Of a stretch of 64,000 nt of DNA, positions 1-11,010 are shown piece by piece. The notes below the pieces were generated by a model, which saw nothing but the letters and a program-made list of their open reading frames with translations, was not told where the DNA came from and searched no databases. The position numbers were made by a program, and so were the translations under genes. Origin of the DNA: Brachycybe producta (Eukaryota > Arthropoda > Diplopoda > Playtdesmida > Andrognathidae); assembly GCA_036925085.1 (NCBI GenBank), contig JAUPFP010000001.1, forward strand, positions 6,762,722-6,826,721, in the 5' to 3' direction. Position 1 is the first letter of the stretch, and each line of letters begins with the position of its first letter.

Positions 1-92
<92 letters not shown>
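1..92. repeat. (AT)n(AG)n compound microsatellite
   Basis: The window opens with about 17 AT dinucleotides that switch to about 29 AG dinucleotides. It is a pure compound microsatellite; its left limit lies outside the window. Confidence 0.97.
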
Positions 93-95
<3 letters not shown>

Positions 96-579
96 GAGGA
101 GAAAAAATTAAGGACGAGATTGCGAGGGTTGTGGTCTCAAAAATGGGCCACTAACGCCCAATTATTTTTTTTAAATAAAGAAACTAAGCCCTTTTTTTTC
201 TTAATTTTGAATCCTAGGTATCAAGTTGTGTTTCAACATTGAAAAACTCAGTTCAAGGTTTCTCAAGTGTTTTTTTTTTCTTCTAAATTGGAACCTTGTA
301 CAGAGGGTTCAAAAACTTTAAGAAGTTCAAGTTGAAGAAAAATTAGGAAAAGTTTTCCTTCTGGGAATTACACTTAACCGCATGATCACGGCATATTATT
401 CTAGGCCAGGGATTTCTTAACCAAGAGCCTAGATACATCGTTTTAGTTCAAAATTTCTCCGAATGTAGGCACTTCGATCGTTTTTGATTGAAAAACGGTT
501 TTTTTTTTTTACGTTTTTTCTCCCGGTTTCAAATCACATAATAATAAATAGAAAAATAATTTCGCGTGCTAATCTTATA

Positions 580-735
580 AAAAGAAAACACCGTGAAGCC
601 AATAGATTAATGCACGTGCTAATTTTTGTGTGATTGTTCTAAGTCGTTTTTAATGGGAGTTCTTCAAATGTTTGGGTGACGTTTTTTTTTTTTTGTTCCT
701 ATGGAACTTAACATAAAGTTAAAAAAAAACGAACG
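580..735 (+). repeat. Dispersed repeat, copy 1 (second copy 2470-2632)
   Basis: The segment resembles 2470-2632 in the same orientation. Shared landmarks, in order, are a GTGAA motif, CACGTGCTA, TTGTTCTAA, GAGTTCTTC, a GTTTG(G)GTGACG-like block, CTTAA and GTTAAAAA. The copies are clearly diverged, with indels in the T-runs. The class is unknown and no terminal inverted repeat was found. Confidence 0.6.
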
Positions 736-1689
736 CTTTTGAGATGTTAGGTGTAGAAATACCAACACAAACACCTAACATATTCAAATTGATACAACAA
801 GAGAAAAACAATAAATTAATTAATTAATAGTAAAAATAGTAATAAAACAAGGAAGTAAGAAAACAAAATTCATTCTTAAATCACATCCTGCCTTTGATAA
901 AACTTTTTATGTGCTCTATAGAGTGAACAAGAAAGTTTCAAAGAAAGGAAGTAAAAAAGAGAAAATAAAATAAAGAGTTAACAATTAATAATAACTAAAT
1001 TATTATCAATAATTTAGTTATTGATTAATAATCAAAATAAATTATTAAAGGATGTTAAAATGAAAAGATTATTTATTTGATTAAAATTATGCAAATTAAG
1101 AAAATAAAGTTAGAGAGAAAAAACATAATTAAAAAATTATTTTATCCAAATTAAAACAAAAAAGGGTTAATAAAAAATTATTACGAAAAACAAAAACAGG
1201 ATGAAAGCAAAAGAGAAAAACGATAAAAGGCTAGATAACGTTAGACGACGGAAACTTGAAGTCAAAAAATACACACGATAACATCGGAGAAAAGGCTTAA
1301 TGTAGGAAATACATAGAGAAACACTAACTACACAAATTTACAATAACAGGAAACAGCATTCCGGAACCGTAAGTTATAAAAGAGGTAGCCATGTTTTATT
1401 TAGAAGAGTCTCAAAATTGGAGGAGAAAAAGAATCTCAAAAATTGGAGGAGCAAGGGAGTCTTGAAGTTGTACGAGGAGAGTCAAATAACAAGTAGTGAA
1501 CCAGAAGGAATATCCAAGAAGTAAAAGTGTGAACCAAGAGGAATATTGGAAGAGTGAAAAGCAAGTGGTGAACTAGGATTTCTAGAAAAGTGACAAAGCT
1601 CAACAAAAGCCTATCTGGACTCATCCTAAGGAATAGAAGGAATTTCATCTATTTAGGGTAGGACAACCAATCTTTACTAATAATTGGCC

Positions 1690-1856
1690 ACCAAAAATCA
1701 AAAGTGGGAAAGGGGGACACAAGAAGAAAAGGTAGAGGTTAAGTGGGCAAATTAATAGAGAATTCAGTATCCCTGTTGTCCAAAGTGGGAAAAGGGGGAC
1801 ACAAGATGAAGTAGTAGAGGTTAAGTGGGTTGATTTATAGAACATTCAGTATCCCT
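1690..1856. repeat. Two-copy direct duplication, about 87 bp unit
   Basis: Two adjacent copies share AAAGTGGGAAAGGGGGACAC, AGGTTAAGTGGG and ATTCAGTATCCCTGT. It is a simple local duplication. Confidence 0.8.
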
Positions 1857-2469
1857 GTGGTTTCCAATAACATGTCTGATGTTGGTTATAATTCAGCACT
1901 TAACAAAGAGTTCCTTTAGAATTTAACGCAGTTGCGGCATGGAGTGAACACCATCTTAGTGGTTTTACTTCATATCCCGTCTTTTTGCGAAAATTAAAAA
2001 ACTGGTAGGACTTGTCATTGTCTATTTGTCCTGGGACATTGATTTAGTCATACAGTTGACAAATTGAGTTAATGAAATAAGGGTTAAGGGAAATGGTTTC
2101 ACAAGGTGGGATAGCATGAATGAGATTAGTTAAGGAACTACAGAAAAGTAAAATAAAAACAAATATCGTATAAACATTTTGGCATTGTTATCATAACCAA
2201 TTTAAATATATACATATATTTGCTGTAACATTGATTATAAACAAGTAATAAAAATCATTTAAATAAAACCCAACCAAATGAGTCTGGACTTATGAAAGAA
2301 GCTAAACAGTCTTGCCTTGCTACGACTTGCAAAAGCCTTCAGTGGCTTTAGAACCTGTTTCTATAATTTTAACCTTTTCTCGTAAAAGATAAAATAAGTC
2401 TTTTTCCTGTCCCTAACCAGAGGCAGGCGAGAAATAACAGAACCTCATTTAAAAATAGAAGGACCTTTC

Positions 2470-2632
2470 AGAAATTAGAAAAAAAGAATCATCGTGAAAG
2501 CAATAAACACGTGTAAGTACGTGCTCATTTTTTTTTTTGGTTGTTCTAAATCATTTTAATGAGAGTTCTTCTAACGTTTGTGGGACGGTGTCTTGCTCCT
2601 ACGTGACTTAATATGGAGTTAAAAAATGTACG
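2470..2632 (+). repeat. Dispersed repeat, copy 2 (first copy 580-735)
   Basis: Diverged direct copy of 580-735, with the same order of landmarks around GAGAGTTCTTCTAACGTTTG. Confidence 0.6.
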
Positions 2633-3030
2633 ATCTTAAACGTTATTAAAAAATAGAAGGACCTTTTCAAAAATTATATAAATCGAGCACGTGAAGGACA
2701 ATACTTTTTATTGCATTTTGCACTTTACTGTATTTTAATTGAGCGATTGTGAGGCGATTTCTTGCAGTTTTAGTAACACCTTATAAGAACACTCATTTGT
2801 CTCGCTGTCGTCTGCTCAAAACAACAAGATGGACGACGTGTATCAAGGCTCTTAAGTGGATTGCCCAAAATGTCCCTGATAGTCCCCATACCCCTTTTCT
2901 CCAGAATGACTAAAGCAGCATTCAGTGGCGCTCACAGGATAATTTCATAGAGGGGGGGGGGCATTCCTAAGCTACTATTATTATGAACTCAAAAATTATT
3001 AGCCCACATTATTAATTATAAGCAAAATAA

Positions 3031-3163
3031 TTGGGTGCAGCCAGAAAGGTTCGTCCTTGTTGGTTATTTGGGTTTGATTCTGTTTGTCATGGGTTTGTTT
3101 TGTTATTGGTCTGTTACTCATAGAAGGGCGGGACTAACAGAATTTTTCTGGCTGCGCCCAACT
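3031..3163. mobile_element. Small inverted-repeat element, GCGCAGCCAGAAA family (copy A)
   Basis: The left end reads GGGTGCAGCCAGAAAGGTTC and the right end is its inverse, ATTTTTCTGGCTGCGCCCA, about 125 bp away. A second copy with the same terminal repeats lies at 13291-13410. The length and lack of coding capacity fit a MITE. The 35-bp-arm palindrome at 26674-26748 shares the internal CGCCCTTTTATGA motif. Confidence 0.7.
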
Positions 3164-3612
3164 GCCTGTGGACCGACATTGTAAACACAGCTTGTCAGCA
3201 TTTTTGGACAATAACCAAAACAGTTCTTCAACTTACTCAAACATTTTATTTTACATCATTTCAAATTTCAAAAATAAAAATTTTAAACTTTAAAAACGGT
3301 TTTGGAAAAAGGGGGGGGGGCGACTGCCCCATCCTGACCCTGTGTGCGGCGCCCCATCATCATCTCCAGCCATCTAAGTCAGGCATGTGCTGGCTCCAAA
3401 ATCCTAGGTCGGCAAGTTGGTTTCAAGCAAAGTGGTTTCATCCCCTCCCTACCTTGCAGAAACGAGCCACAAAGTGCTGGGGCGTAAATATTAAACCTTG
3501 CTTACATTGCCAAGGGCGCAAATATTAATCCTCACCTAGGGTGTATGAAACCCTTGAGACCCCTGACAACAACCTACAGTACCTAAAGACAAACACCAAC
3601 AGAAACACCCTT
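3164..3612. other. Non-coding stretch with poly-G tracts
   Basis: No gene is seen. It contains a run of G near 3310 followed by GCGACTGCCCC, a pattern that recurs near 4613, and otherwise unremarkable sequence. Confidence 0.5.
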
Positions 3613-3916
3613 ATACCTTGTACACACACGAGTTAAATAAATTCAAATTAAACGTGTTTAGGTGAATTATACGGAATCCAGTTAAGGACATGAAACAAAT
3701 AAAAATTAACTTTAATTATTAATATTTTAAATTAAAATACTAAATCAATATATTGTCAATAGTTTCTATATTATATTTAAGTATTAACTCAATTATTTCA
3801 GATTATTAATTGAATAAATTGAATTCGACATATTGTTTGTTTGTCCTTCACAGGGCTCTGTAGAACACGTTTATTATTTAAATGCATTTAAATTATCAGC
3901 TGTGTGTACTAGGTAT
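3613..3916. mobile_element. MITE with TACCTTGTACACAC ends (copy 1)
   Basis: The left end TACCTTGTACACACACGAG is the imperfect inverse of the right end, which reads GTGTGTACTAGGTA. The terminal repeats run about 45 bp, including an inverted AAACGTGTT block. The flanks are TTA on both sides, which fits a 3-bp target duplication of the PIF/Harbinger (Tourist) kind. Related copies are at 20507-20780 and 27871-28179. Confidence 0.75.
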
Positions 3917-4271
3917 TAGATACCACCTTAACTACTAGATTATTCTAAGACAAAGTAATCCATAATTGTGGGACGGTCTTTATGAAAAATTGAATAACTT
4001 TTTTGCAAAGTCTTTGTCGCATCCGGTGTATAAACTAAATATAACAATTATTAATTATGAATTAATACAGCACAACAATTGAAATGCCCTGTCACAGTAA
4101 CAAATATATTGCAACCAAATTAAGACAAAGGTGAAAGACATTCTCTTATATTTTAAATTTTTTTTTTTTTTCAAATTTCATATATTTTATATGCACGCTG
4201 TACAATTGTAAATTAAAATATTGTACACATTAAAAGCATTGCTTAAAGAAAAAACAAAGAAGAACAAAATG
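3917..4271. other. Spacer upstream of tRNA-Gly, no feature seen
   Basis: AT-rich sequence with a T-run near 4160; no reading frame or repeat was recognised. Confidence 0.5.
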
Positions 4272-4342
4272 TGCATCGACCGGGAATCGAACCCGGGCCG
4301 CCCGCGTGGCAGGCGAGCATTCTACCACTGAACCACCGATGC
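4272..4342 (-). tRNA. tRNA-Gly (anticodon GCC)
   Basis: Read on the minus strand, 71 nt begin GCATCGGTGGTTCAGTGGTA (acceptor and D-arm with box A) and end with a T-arm carrying GGTTCGATTCC (box B) and discriminator A. The anticodon loop holds GCC between CTGCC and ACGCGGG. The acceptor stem GCATCGG pairs with TCGATGC, with one G-U pair at the inner end. It has no intron and no encoded CCA, as expected for an animal nuclear tRNA. No SINE body follows it, so it looks like a genuine gene, probably functional. A T-run suitable as an RNA polymerase III terminator lies further downstream on the minus strand. Confidence 0.95.
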
Positions 4343-5211
4343 TTACATGTTTGACCATTATGAGTAGAAATTGCGGTCACTATCCATTTTTTCCTTACAG
4401 CCACTTTATGAATCAATGTCTGGAGGGTGTTTACATGCTTTTATTCGTTCATTTGCTGTTGAGTTGTTACCTCATGTGGATTACAAACAGACCACGCCCA
4501 CTATAAGAATATAAGGGGAAAAAATTATCTAATGGCCACATTTTTGCATTCAAATTGTTAGCTAACTGATCTTCGATTTATCAGGATCATGGGCGCCTTT
4601 TGGCAAACGTTGGGGGGGGGGGGGCGCTAATTGCCCCCTCTTTAACTTTATTTGATTACATAAAACTTAAATATTTTTAAAAAAATAAAAGTTTGTTTGA
4701 TCCACTGTTCTAGATGATATTAGAAAATGGTGTTATTTGGGGGTGTATTTGAGGCTATTTTCTGCAAGATGTAGTTATTTTCAAATTTAGCCTTGGTCGC
4801 TTGCCCCTCCCCCTAAGAGGGTTTTCTTGTAGGTTAGGAGTCATTGGCCACCTGTTGATGCTTGGGAGAAATTTAGTATACCACCACTACTCAGCTCCCA
4901 GTTGTTTGCTCAACATTAAGTACTTAAGACCAGGTGTAGTTGTTACAGAGGACTGCCCATGTTTCGTTTCTGATTGGTGGTCAGATTCGTCTCACTCCCA
5001 GTCTAAGAAAACTTGGGAACTGGTTCATTAAGTTAATCTTTTGAGTTTCACTGCGACTCAGCGCTGTTGTTAATTCGTCTTGTGGTTAACCAGGGGTTAC
5101 CATGACAGAGGGTTCCCTCGTATCGTATTATGCTTGGTGACCAGATGCGTGACAAACTTCACTCTAGGTAAATTGGTAACTGCTTATTTATTTATTTCAT
5201 TCATACTGTAA
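4343..5211. other. Non-coding stretch, G-tract and no gene
   Basis: A run of G near 4613 is followed by GCGCTAATTGCCCCC, a motif like that near 3310. Short open frames here show no protein family I recognise. Confidence 0.5.
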
Positions 5212-5540
5212 TCATCTCAGAGGGTATCCTGCTGGTGGTCGATGATGACTTCTGTGTGCTTTTGGCGACGACCATATAATTTTTATCAACTTATGATGAT
5301 GTTTTCTATAGCTCGTTTCTTCTCCTGATCGCACGGTGACCGCACGAAGAAGATTCGAGCTACAGAAAGAGTCGGATGGTGAGCGATTGTGATCATCCTT
5401 CTGAGCAGGGGTGTAGTCTTCGCAGAAGGATGGTGACCATCGCTCCTGGTCGTCACTGATGTACATCTTCCTTTGTTACCAGAAGATGTTGTAGCTCCTC
5501 CAGGATCTGTATGTCTCCTTGCCTTGTGGTGTCTCCGGCT
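5212..5540 (-). mobile_element. Internal region next to LTR (retrotransposon remnant)
   Basis: Reading leftward from the LTR at 5541-5935, this sequence matches the region right of the LTR at 62341-62725. Shared stretches are CCGGAGACACC, ACATACA, GCTACAACATCTTCT and a long block around TCGAATCTTCTTCGTGCGG. The best conserved translation carries IFFVRSP followed by QEKKR in both copies, which may be the start of an internal (gag-like) frame. In this copy that frame is soon closed by a stop. It is a truncated element. Confidence 0.65.
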
Positions 5541-5935
5541 TGTCTAGAGAAGGGTTATTTTCATAACGAATAGACAACGCAGTTTCTCATTGCAAATACT
5601 CTATTCATTCTTGCACGGAAACACTAAGTTTACAAAAATGAATTGTTTGATTAAAGGTGCGTCCTCAGGCCCATGATGTGGTACGGATATAGAAATCGAA
5701 CGTAACACAAAAGTTGAGCAAGTAAGGACGACGAACAAAGAGGAACATGGTCCTTTTATACCTTGGACCTGTGTACAGCTACGAGGTGTAACCAGGTCCA
5801 AGTGACCATGGTCCTGAGAGTATCAATCTGCCACTTGAGCATGAAACAGAGAGGGGAGGGAGGGACAGCTATGAGTTGTTTACCCCCCCCCCCAGGCTAT
5901 GGTTTTGGCGGGGTCACGAGTTACTGGGTGTTACA
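5541..5935 (-). mobile_element. LTR, minus orientation, about 395 bp
   Basis: On the minus strand it starts TGTAACACCCAGTAACTC and ends TCTCTAGACA, so it has the TG...CA ends of an LTR. A TATA box (TATAAAA, complement of 5754-5760) sits mid-LTR inside GGTATAAAAGGACC. The LTR at 62341-62725 on the plus strand is a diverged relative with the same start, the same TATA block and the same C-run near GCCTGGG. No canonical TGG primer-binding site follows, so the inner boundary is less certain than the outer one. Confidence 0.75.
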
Positions 5936-5960
5936 CTTCCCTTTGAGTTTCCCTGGCTGA

Positions 5961-6182
5961 TTACCAAGTTAACCAATGTTTACAACAGTCTGGATTGGAC
6001 ACCAGCCCTTTGTAAGTTTGTTCATCGGCTTCGTTTTCTACCTCTGGACTCCTGAGATACCGACCCTTGTGTCCCTGGTACTTCAGTAGCAACACAGCTG
6101 CCAATAGAGCAAAAGACTTAAGTATCAACACTGAACTGACACGTTCAAATGGCAACTCGAAGTCTTTCTGAGGGCGGTGCAA
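5961..6182 (-). other. Short open frame with one membrane-like segment beside the LTR
   Basis: A 73-residue frame just outside the LTR start, on the LTR's own strand, has a hydrophobic stretch around LILKSFALLAAVLLL and then a polar tail. It is followed by a purine-rich AAACTCAAAGGGAAG immediately before the LTR, which looks like a polypurine tract. If so, this is the 3' end of the internal region and the LTR is a 3' LTR. I do not recognise the protein. It could equally be a chance frame. Confidence 0.3.
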
Positions 6183-6689
6183 ATGAGGAAGTGTTACAGC
6201 ATGTAATATGTGTTTTGTTTAAGAACACGTATTTTGTAAACTACAGTAGCTCCTATACTTTTGTAATTTGCGCTAGTTGTTAACAACATAAGTTTTTTTT
6301 AAATTTTCAACTAATATAATTCAAATTTTATACACATACCGGTAATTACTCATTACTTTTCATCTTTAAAATATATATTTTTAATGAGCAAAAATTAAAA
6401 ATATTCAACAAATAATTGTGCAATTTTTAAAATTACTAATACATGTAGCTGTAAACTATATTCTGTAAAATTAGTTAACTTAGTTAGTTCTCAGTATAAA
6501 TTATTTTTTTTTAAAGAATATGTAGTTTCCCAATTTCATCCGACATTTGGTAAGCATGTTTTTTTAAGTTTTCAATGCATATTTTTCAGGAATGTTTCAA
6601 AGGTTTCAGTGCATTTTCCTAAACCGAATCAAAGAATGGTGTTTGGTAGTGCCACATACAACTAGGATTTATCCTCTGAAAGGAAAATA

Positions 6690-7265
6690 TAACAAAAGCA
6701 GTGAGCAAAGCCAATCAAAGTCTGAGAATTGTACAGCTAAAATGGCAGCATACATTAAAATATTGTAAAGGGCATATAAAAAAGGTCTGTTATTTTACTC
6801 TCGTCAGATCACTATTAGAATATTGTTCACTAATTTAGAATCCTTTTCGAGTTAACCAAATACACGAATTAAAAAAAAAGTGTACAGGGTATAGGACAGC
6901 AATATTGGTTAAATTCCATGTAATCCGACAGTGCAACCCACATTGCTAGATGAACTTCAGTGGAAATTGCTATCAAACCATAAAGCTGAGCAAAGCTTTG
7001 CTCTTTTCGAATACCTGCTAGCTGCAGAGAAAAGAGCATTGTTAGATGAAATTCTAACTAGAAACCCCTCCCCCCTATAACTAGAAATGGCCATCCAAAA
7101 GCTTATTAAAGAAATAAGAGCTACAAATGATGCAAATTTCTGGTTTCTTTCTTTCCAAAATGTATTTAAACTATGGAATTCCATTCCAGCACATAGTTCT
7201 GTTTTAGGACGAATTCATTTGACGATGATGTCTAAACCTAGTCTATTTGACAACCACCACTTATA
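6690..7265 (+). pseudogene. Decayed non-LTR retrotransposon RT C-terminal region
   Basis: Conceptual translation across several frameshifts and stops gives KANQSLRIVQ, then CYFTLVRSLLEYCS, then a block matching the usual QIEKVQRRA position (IHELKKKCTGYRTAI), and finally a WNSIPAHSSVLG-like ending. This order matches the thumb and C-terminal part of CR1/Jockey-type reverse transcriptases. It has several stops and no open frame over the region, so it is an old 5'-truncated copy. Compare the far better preserved copy at 60977-61917. Confidence 0.7.
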
Positions 7266-7811
7266 ATTGGGAGTTATCCCCCCCCCCCCACTGCCAAATG
7301 GCTCTCGAGCTGATTCCAGGTGGAGCAGTAATTCCACCAAAACAAGTATGGACAAAATTAGAAACAACTTTTAAACAAATTTTAAAGTGTTTTAGAAACT
7401 AAATGAATAAAGTAATGGGGTGATTGCTTTTTCATGACAATCTGTTTAGAAATAATCATTAGAAGACAATTTTCAAACAACTATAACAAAACCAGAGATT
7501 CAAAACAACCATCAAACAATTATTTATAAAAAAAAAAATCATCATAAAATGTTAACCACCTCATTAATGTATTGATCAAGTTTTGAAAACTCTTTGAATT
7601 TTGTTTTAAAAATGCTTCTAATAATCTCCATACTTGTTTTTGTGAAAATGTTATTTTCCTGTAAAGTTTCTTTAGGGGCGTGGCCACATGCCCGACACAG
7701 CCAGATTTGGAAACAAACCCCTCCAATTTCAAATTAACAAATACACAAAACCATCCAAAACATAAAATTGTGCGATACTTTGTGACATAATAATTGCAAA
7801 CATGCTGAAAA
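7266..7811. other. Downstream flank of the lectin-like gene
   Basis: Holds a C-run near 7280 and AT-rich sequence. It would contain the 3' UTR of the minus-strand gene ending at 7812, but no clear AATAAA on that strand was found close to the stop. Confidence 0.4.
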
Positions 7812-10595
7812 TTAGACTTGACGACAACACATAGGATAAAAGTTCATGTCTCCATCCGACGTAGTGTCGCAAGGAACGACATCGTAGAACGGTACGATCG
7901 GATCCCCTTTAGGACTTCGAATAACTGCGCACAGATCCTTGGCCGGTTTACCTGTGTATCTGCTTATATACTCCGTAAAGTACGATGGAATGCCGTTAAT
8001 GTTATTACGAGGCGCAGAGGCTTCCCAATTCGTTGAACCGACCTTCCATATCAGGCCTAAGTAAACGGCATAGCTTTTGCTGGGATCTATAATGGTTTTG
8101 AAAGCTTTGCACACTGTGGAAACCATTACTTTTATTTTCAGAAGTACCATGTTAAGATCGGTACATTTCGTTACGCAGTCAGCATACTTCTTTGTTGTAT
8201 CAAGGTAGAATGATAATTTATTGTTTGTTCCGGAAATGACCACATTGCAAGTATAAACAGGGGCAGCTGAAAAAAAAAAAAGGAATTGATCGCAATTCAG
8301 TAAAATTCGGAATACTCAATAGAATTTACAATTATTATAGAAAATGACTATTAACTGTTGCTAGCATATATTCCCATCCACGTGCGACTAATTCTTGCAC
8401 ACGCCACTTGGATTTGTTGCATTTAGTGGCGGCTGGCTCTTTGAACACGCCGCTTTTGAATGGTTGCATTTAGTGGCGGCTGGCTCTCGAGCACGCAGCT
8501 CAGATTTATTGCATTTAACCGGTGGCTGGCTCTCAAGCACGCTGCTTGGATTTGTTGCATTTAACGGTGGCTGATTCTTTCCACACGCCACTCAGATTTA
8601 TTGCATATTGCGGCGGCTGGCTCTCGAGCACGCTGCTTAGATTGGTTGCATTTAGCGGCGGCTGGCTCTCGAGCACGCTGCTTAGATTGGTTGCATTTAG
8701 CGGCGGCTGGCTCTCGAGCACGCCGCTTAGATTGGTTGCATTTAGCGGAGGCTGGTTCTCGAGCACGCCACTTAGATTGGTTGCATTTAGCGGCGGCTGG
8801 CTCTCGAGCACCCGCTTAGATTGGTTGCATTTAGCGGCGGCTGGCTCTCGAGCACGCCACTTAGATTGGTTGCATTTAGCGGCGGCTGGCTCTCGAGCAC
8901 GCCGCTTAGATTGGTTGCATTTAGCGGCGGCTGGCTCTCGAGCACGCCACTTAGATTGGTTGCATTTAGCGGCGGCTGGCTCTCGAGCACGCCACTCAGA
9001 TTGGTTGCATTTAGCTGTGGCTAGCTAACTCTCGTGCATGCCTCATGGCTTTGTTCCATTTTATGGAGGCTGGTTCGTGAGCACGCCGCTTCGATGGCTT
9101 GCTTTTTTTTAGCGTCTTTTACCTCCTATTTTTTTGTGTATTTTATGCTAGTTTGATTTTGTCTAGCCTCTATAGTTCGATTCACTCCTTCCATTTTTCA
9201 TCTATATTATTATTCGCAGTTAATTCTAGTTAATAATAAATGTTAGTGTTTACCTTGGTTTGAACAATCTATGGCGATATCATCGCAAGCAAGTTTACTG
9301 TCCTAAAGGAAGAAATATAATAAAGAATTGTCACTTGTGTGGAAGTATTTTTGTTGTTGCTATCGTTGCTTAGGTTATAGGGCCAGGCTCAGGGCCGGAT
9401 TAAGGGTTGGGCGGCGTGGGTAAATTTACACCAGGGGCAGGGTGAAAAAAGGGGCCATATTCTACAGTGTGTATAATAGAAATGCACCACAAGCCCCAGC
9501 ACCCACGTAAGCCCTAAACATATATCGATGGCATTTTTTCTGTTTTGCCCAGAGGCATGTGTAGGCCTATACCTTAATCCGGTTCTGGCCACACTTGTCT
9601 TTTGGTAGCTGCGACACGATCGCCACGACGGTCGTGTCTCGCACATGCATAACGTTTTGTGCCCTGGCCATATTGGGAACGACCCGACAGCATTTTTAGT
9701 CATTTTTCAAATAGCATGCTGCTATTGGCTATTGTTGTTTCATGTTATCAGAAAAAGCGTAGAAAACGTTGCGACCTGAATGGAAGTACGGTTAACTATA
9801 TAAGAAACAATGGGCAGCATTTCTGTCGCAATGTTGCAAAACGCTCTTCATGTATAGCGTTTTCAAAATCGGTCTCTGTCGCGGGTCGCAAACATGGCCA
9901 TCCACGTAACAAAGCATTGTAACCTGGTCGCGGCGATCGTGTCACCGCGACCAGAATGCAACCGTGGCCCCTAGACGTAGGCCAGTACTTACCAAAGGTG
10001 GTAACGTACTACCCATTGTTGTCGGCGCATCCGTGGTCGGTGCATCCGTGGTCGGTGCATCCGTGGTCGGTGCATCCGTGGTCGGTGCATCCGTGGTCGG
10101 TGCATCCGTGGTCGGTGCATCCGTGGTCGGTGCATCCGTGGTCGGTGCATCCGTGGTCGGTGCATCCGTGGTCGGTGCATCCGTGGTCGGTGCATCCGTG
10201 GTCGGTGCATCCGTGGTCGGTGCATCCGTGGTCGGTGCATCCGTGGTCGGTGCCTCTGTCGTTTCAAATTCGACCATTCTGGCATAGATGTTCCACTTCT
10301 TATCCACCGTCAGTTCTGCATTGCCGTCTTCGACATATTTCAAAATTTGACATGTTTCCATTGAACTTGCACTTTCATCCGTGTTAAACTGAAACCAATT
10401 GCATTCTTTTTGCCAAAAGCACATGCTAGAGCATTTGATGATGGATTTCGTAGCAAGAGATCCAGTTGATTGTGTCAGTTTTTGTCCCTGGTACCGCAGA
10501 CCAAATTTAGCCGAATTAACCGTGGAGGTTGTGGCGGTGGCGGTCATGGTGGCCACTGTCCAAAGCGCAACCACACTTGCGAGCAACATACTCAT
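7812..10595 (-). CDS. Secreted PAN/apple plus C-type-lectin-like protein, three exons
   Basis: Exons on the minus strand are 10595-9993, 9302-9254 and 8266-7812. The donors are TTTG/GTAAGT and CCAAG/GTAAAC, the acceptors CTTTAG/GAC and TTTCAG/CTG, and the phases (0, then 1) match. The product is 368 residues. Residues 1-22 are a signal peptide (MSMLLASVVALWTVA). Residues 30-107 are PAN/apple-like, with cysteines at 55, 59, 65 and 82. Residues 112-191 are one TTEAP plus fifteen TTDAP repeats, a likely O-glycosylated linker. Exon 2 adds 16 residues with two cysteines. Exon 3 is a C-type-lectin-like domain with cysteines at 248, 252, 270, 330, 350, 364 and 365 and a YLGL core near 286. The EPN/QPD and WND calcium-site motifs are missing, so calcium-dependent sugar binding is unlikely. 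The frame is open 25 codons further upstream, but the ATG at 10595 gives a clean signal peptide. The role is inferred: extracellular recognition or adhesion. Confidence 0.8.
8396..9065. repeat. 45-bp minisatellite in intron 2 of the lectin-like gene
   Basis: About 15 units of 45 bp, each with GGCTGGCTCTCGAGCACGCC and TTAGATTGGTTGCATTTAGC. The edges are degenerate (8396-8600 and 9005-9065) and the centre is nearly uniform. One unit near 8812 lacks bases (CACCCGCTT). Because 45 is divisible by 3, several frames stay open on both strands; these are artefacts of the array, not genes. The array lies between the exons at 9254-9302 and 7812-8266. Confidence 0.95.
9390..9587. mobile_element. hAT-type MITE in intron 1 of the lectin-like gene
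   Basis: The 198-bp element starts CAGGGCCGGATTAAGG and ends CCTTAATCCGGTTCTG, giving inverted ends with two mismatches. It is flanked by GCCAGGCT (9382-9389) and GCCACACT (9588-9595), an 8-bp target duplication with two mismatches, as expected for hAT elements. The CAG...CTG ends also fit hAT. It has no coding capacity. Confidence 0.85.
9606..9955. mobile_element. Fold-back element with GACACGATCGCC ends
   Basis: The left part (9612-9640) and the inverse of the right part (9924-9954) share GACACGATCGCC. Each end can also fold by itself: on the right, CTGGTCGCGG (9924-9933) pairs with CCGCGACCAG (9945-9954). It lies in intron 1 of the lectin-like gene, just before the exon 1 donor at 9993. 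Confidence 0.6.
10020..10258. repeat. 15-bp coding minisatellite (TTDAP repeat)
   Basis: About 15 almost identical copies of GTCGGTGCATCCGTG lie within exon 1 of the minus-strand gene and encode the Thr/Pro/Asp/Ala linker. The near-perfect uniformity points to recent expansion, and copy number is likely to vary between individuals. Confidence 0.95.
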
Positions 10596-10670
10596 CCTTG
10601 GTTTTCTTGGGTTTGTGTTGAATGACAGCTGGGATGGTAACGAGTCGGTTTCATTGTTGTAATGCATCAT

Positions 10671-11010
10671 GCATAATTAATTTCTATTTTATTGTCTTTT
10701 GAGTTTGGAGTATGGAAACACAGGATGTGGGAAGGTCTTTGAAAAAGACACCGAATAGGATTATGGATTCGATTGTCTTTATCTTTTGTTTGTTGTTCCT
10801 TTTTTCATTGTTGAAAAGTTAAAAATAGAAGACTCTTCCAACTTTGTGGTGTGGTGTGGTGTGGTGTGGCGTGTTCTTAGTGACAGTGTTGGTGGCGGTG
10901 GTGGTGGTAGCTTTTATTATCCACATGATGCACAAACTGTCTCCAAAACAAATATGTATCTCAATTCGCTGGAGTTGGCTCGTGTTATAGACTATTGTAA
11001 CTTGTGTACA
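10671..11010. other. Upstream flank of the lectin-like gene
   Basis: Presumed promoter side of the minus-strand gene. It contains a (GTGGT)n run near 10846 and a GGT-rich run near 10885. No convincing TATA box or initiator was seen. Confidence 0.35.

Larger units (their letters stand above)
93..3030. other. AT-rich intergenic stretch, no gene seen
   Basis: No reading frame here has recognisable protein content. The stretch is A/T-rich with many homopolymer runs. It holds a pair of diverged dispersed repeats (580-735 and 2470-2632) and a local duplication at 1690-1856, listed separately. Nothing else is supportable. Confidence 0.6.
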
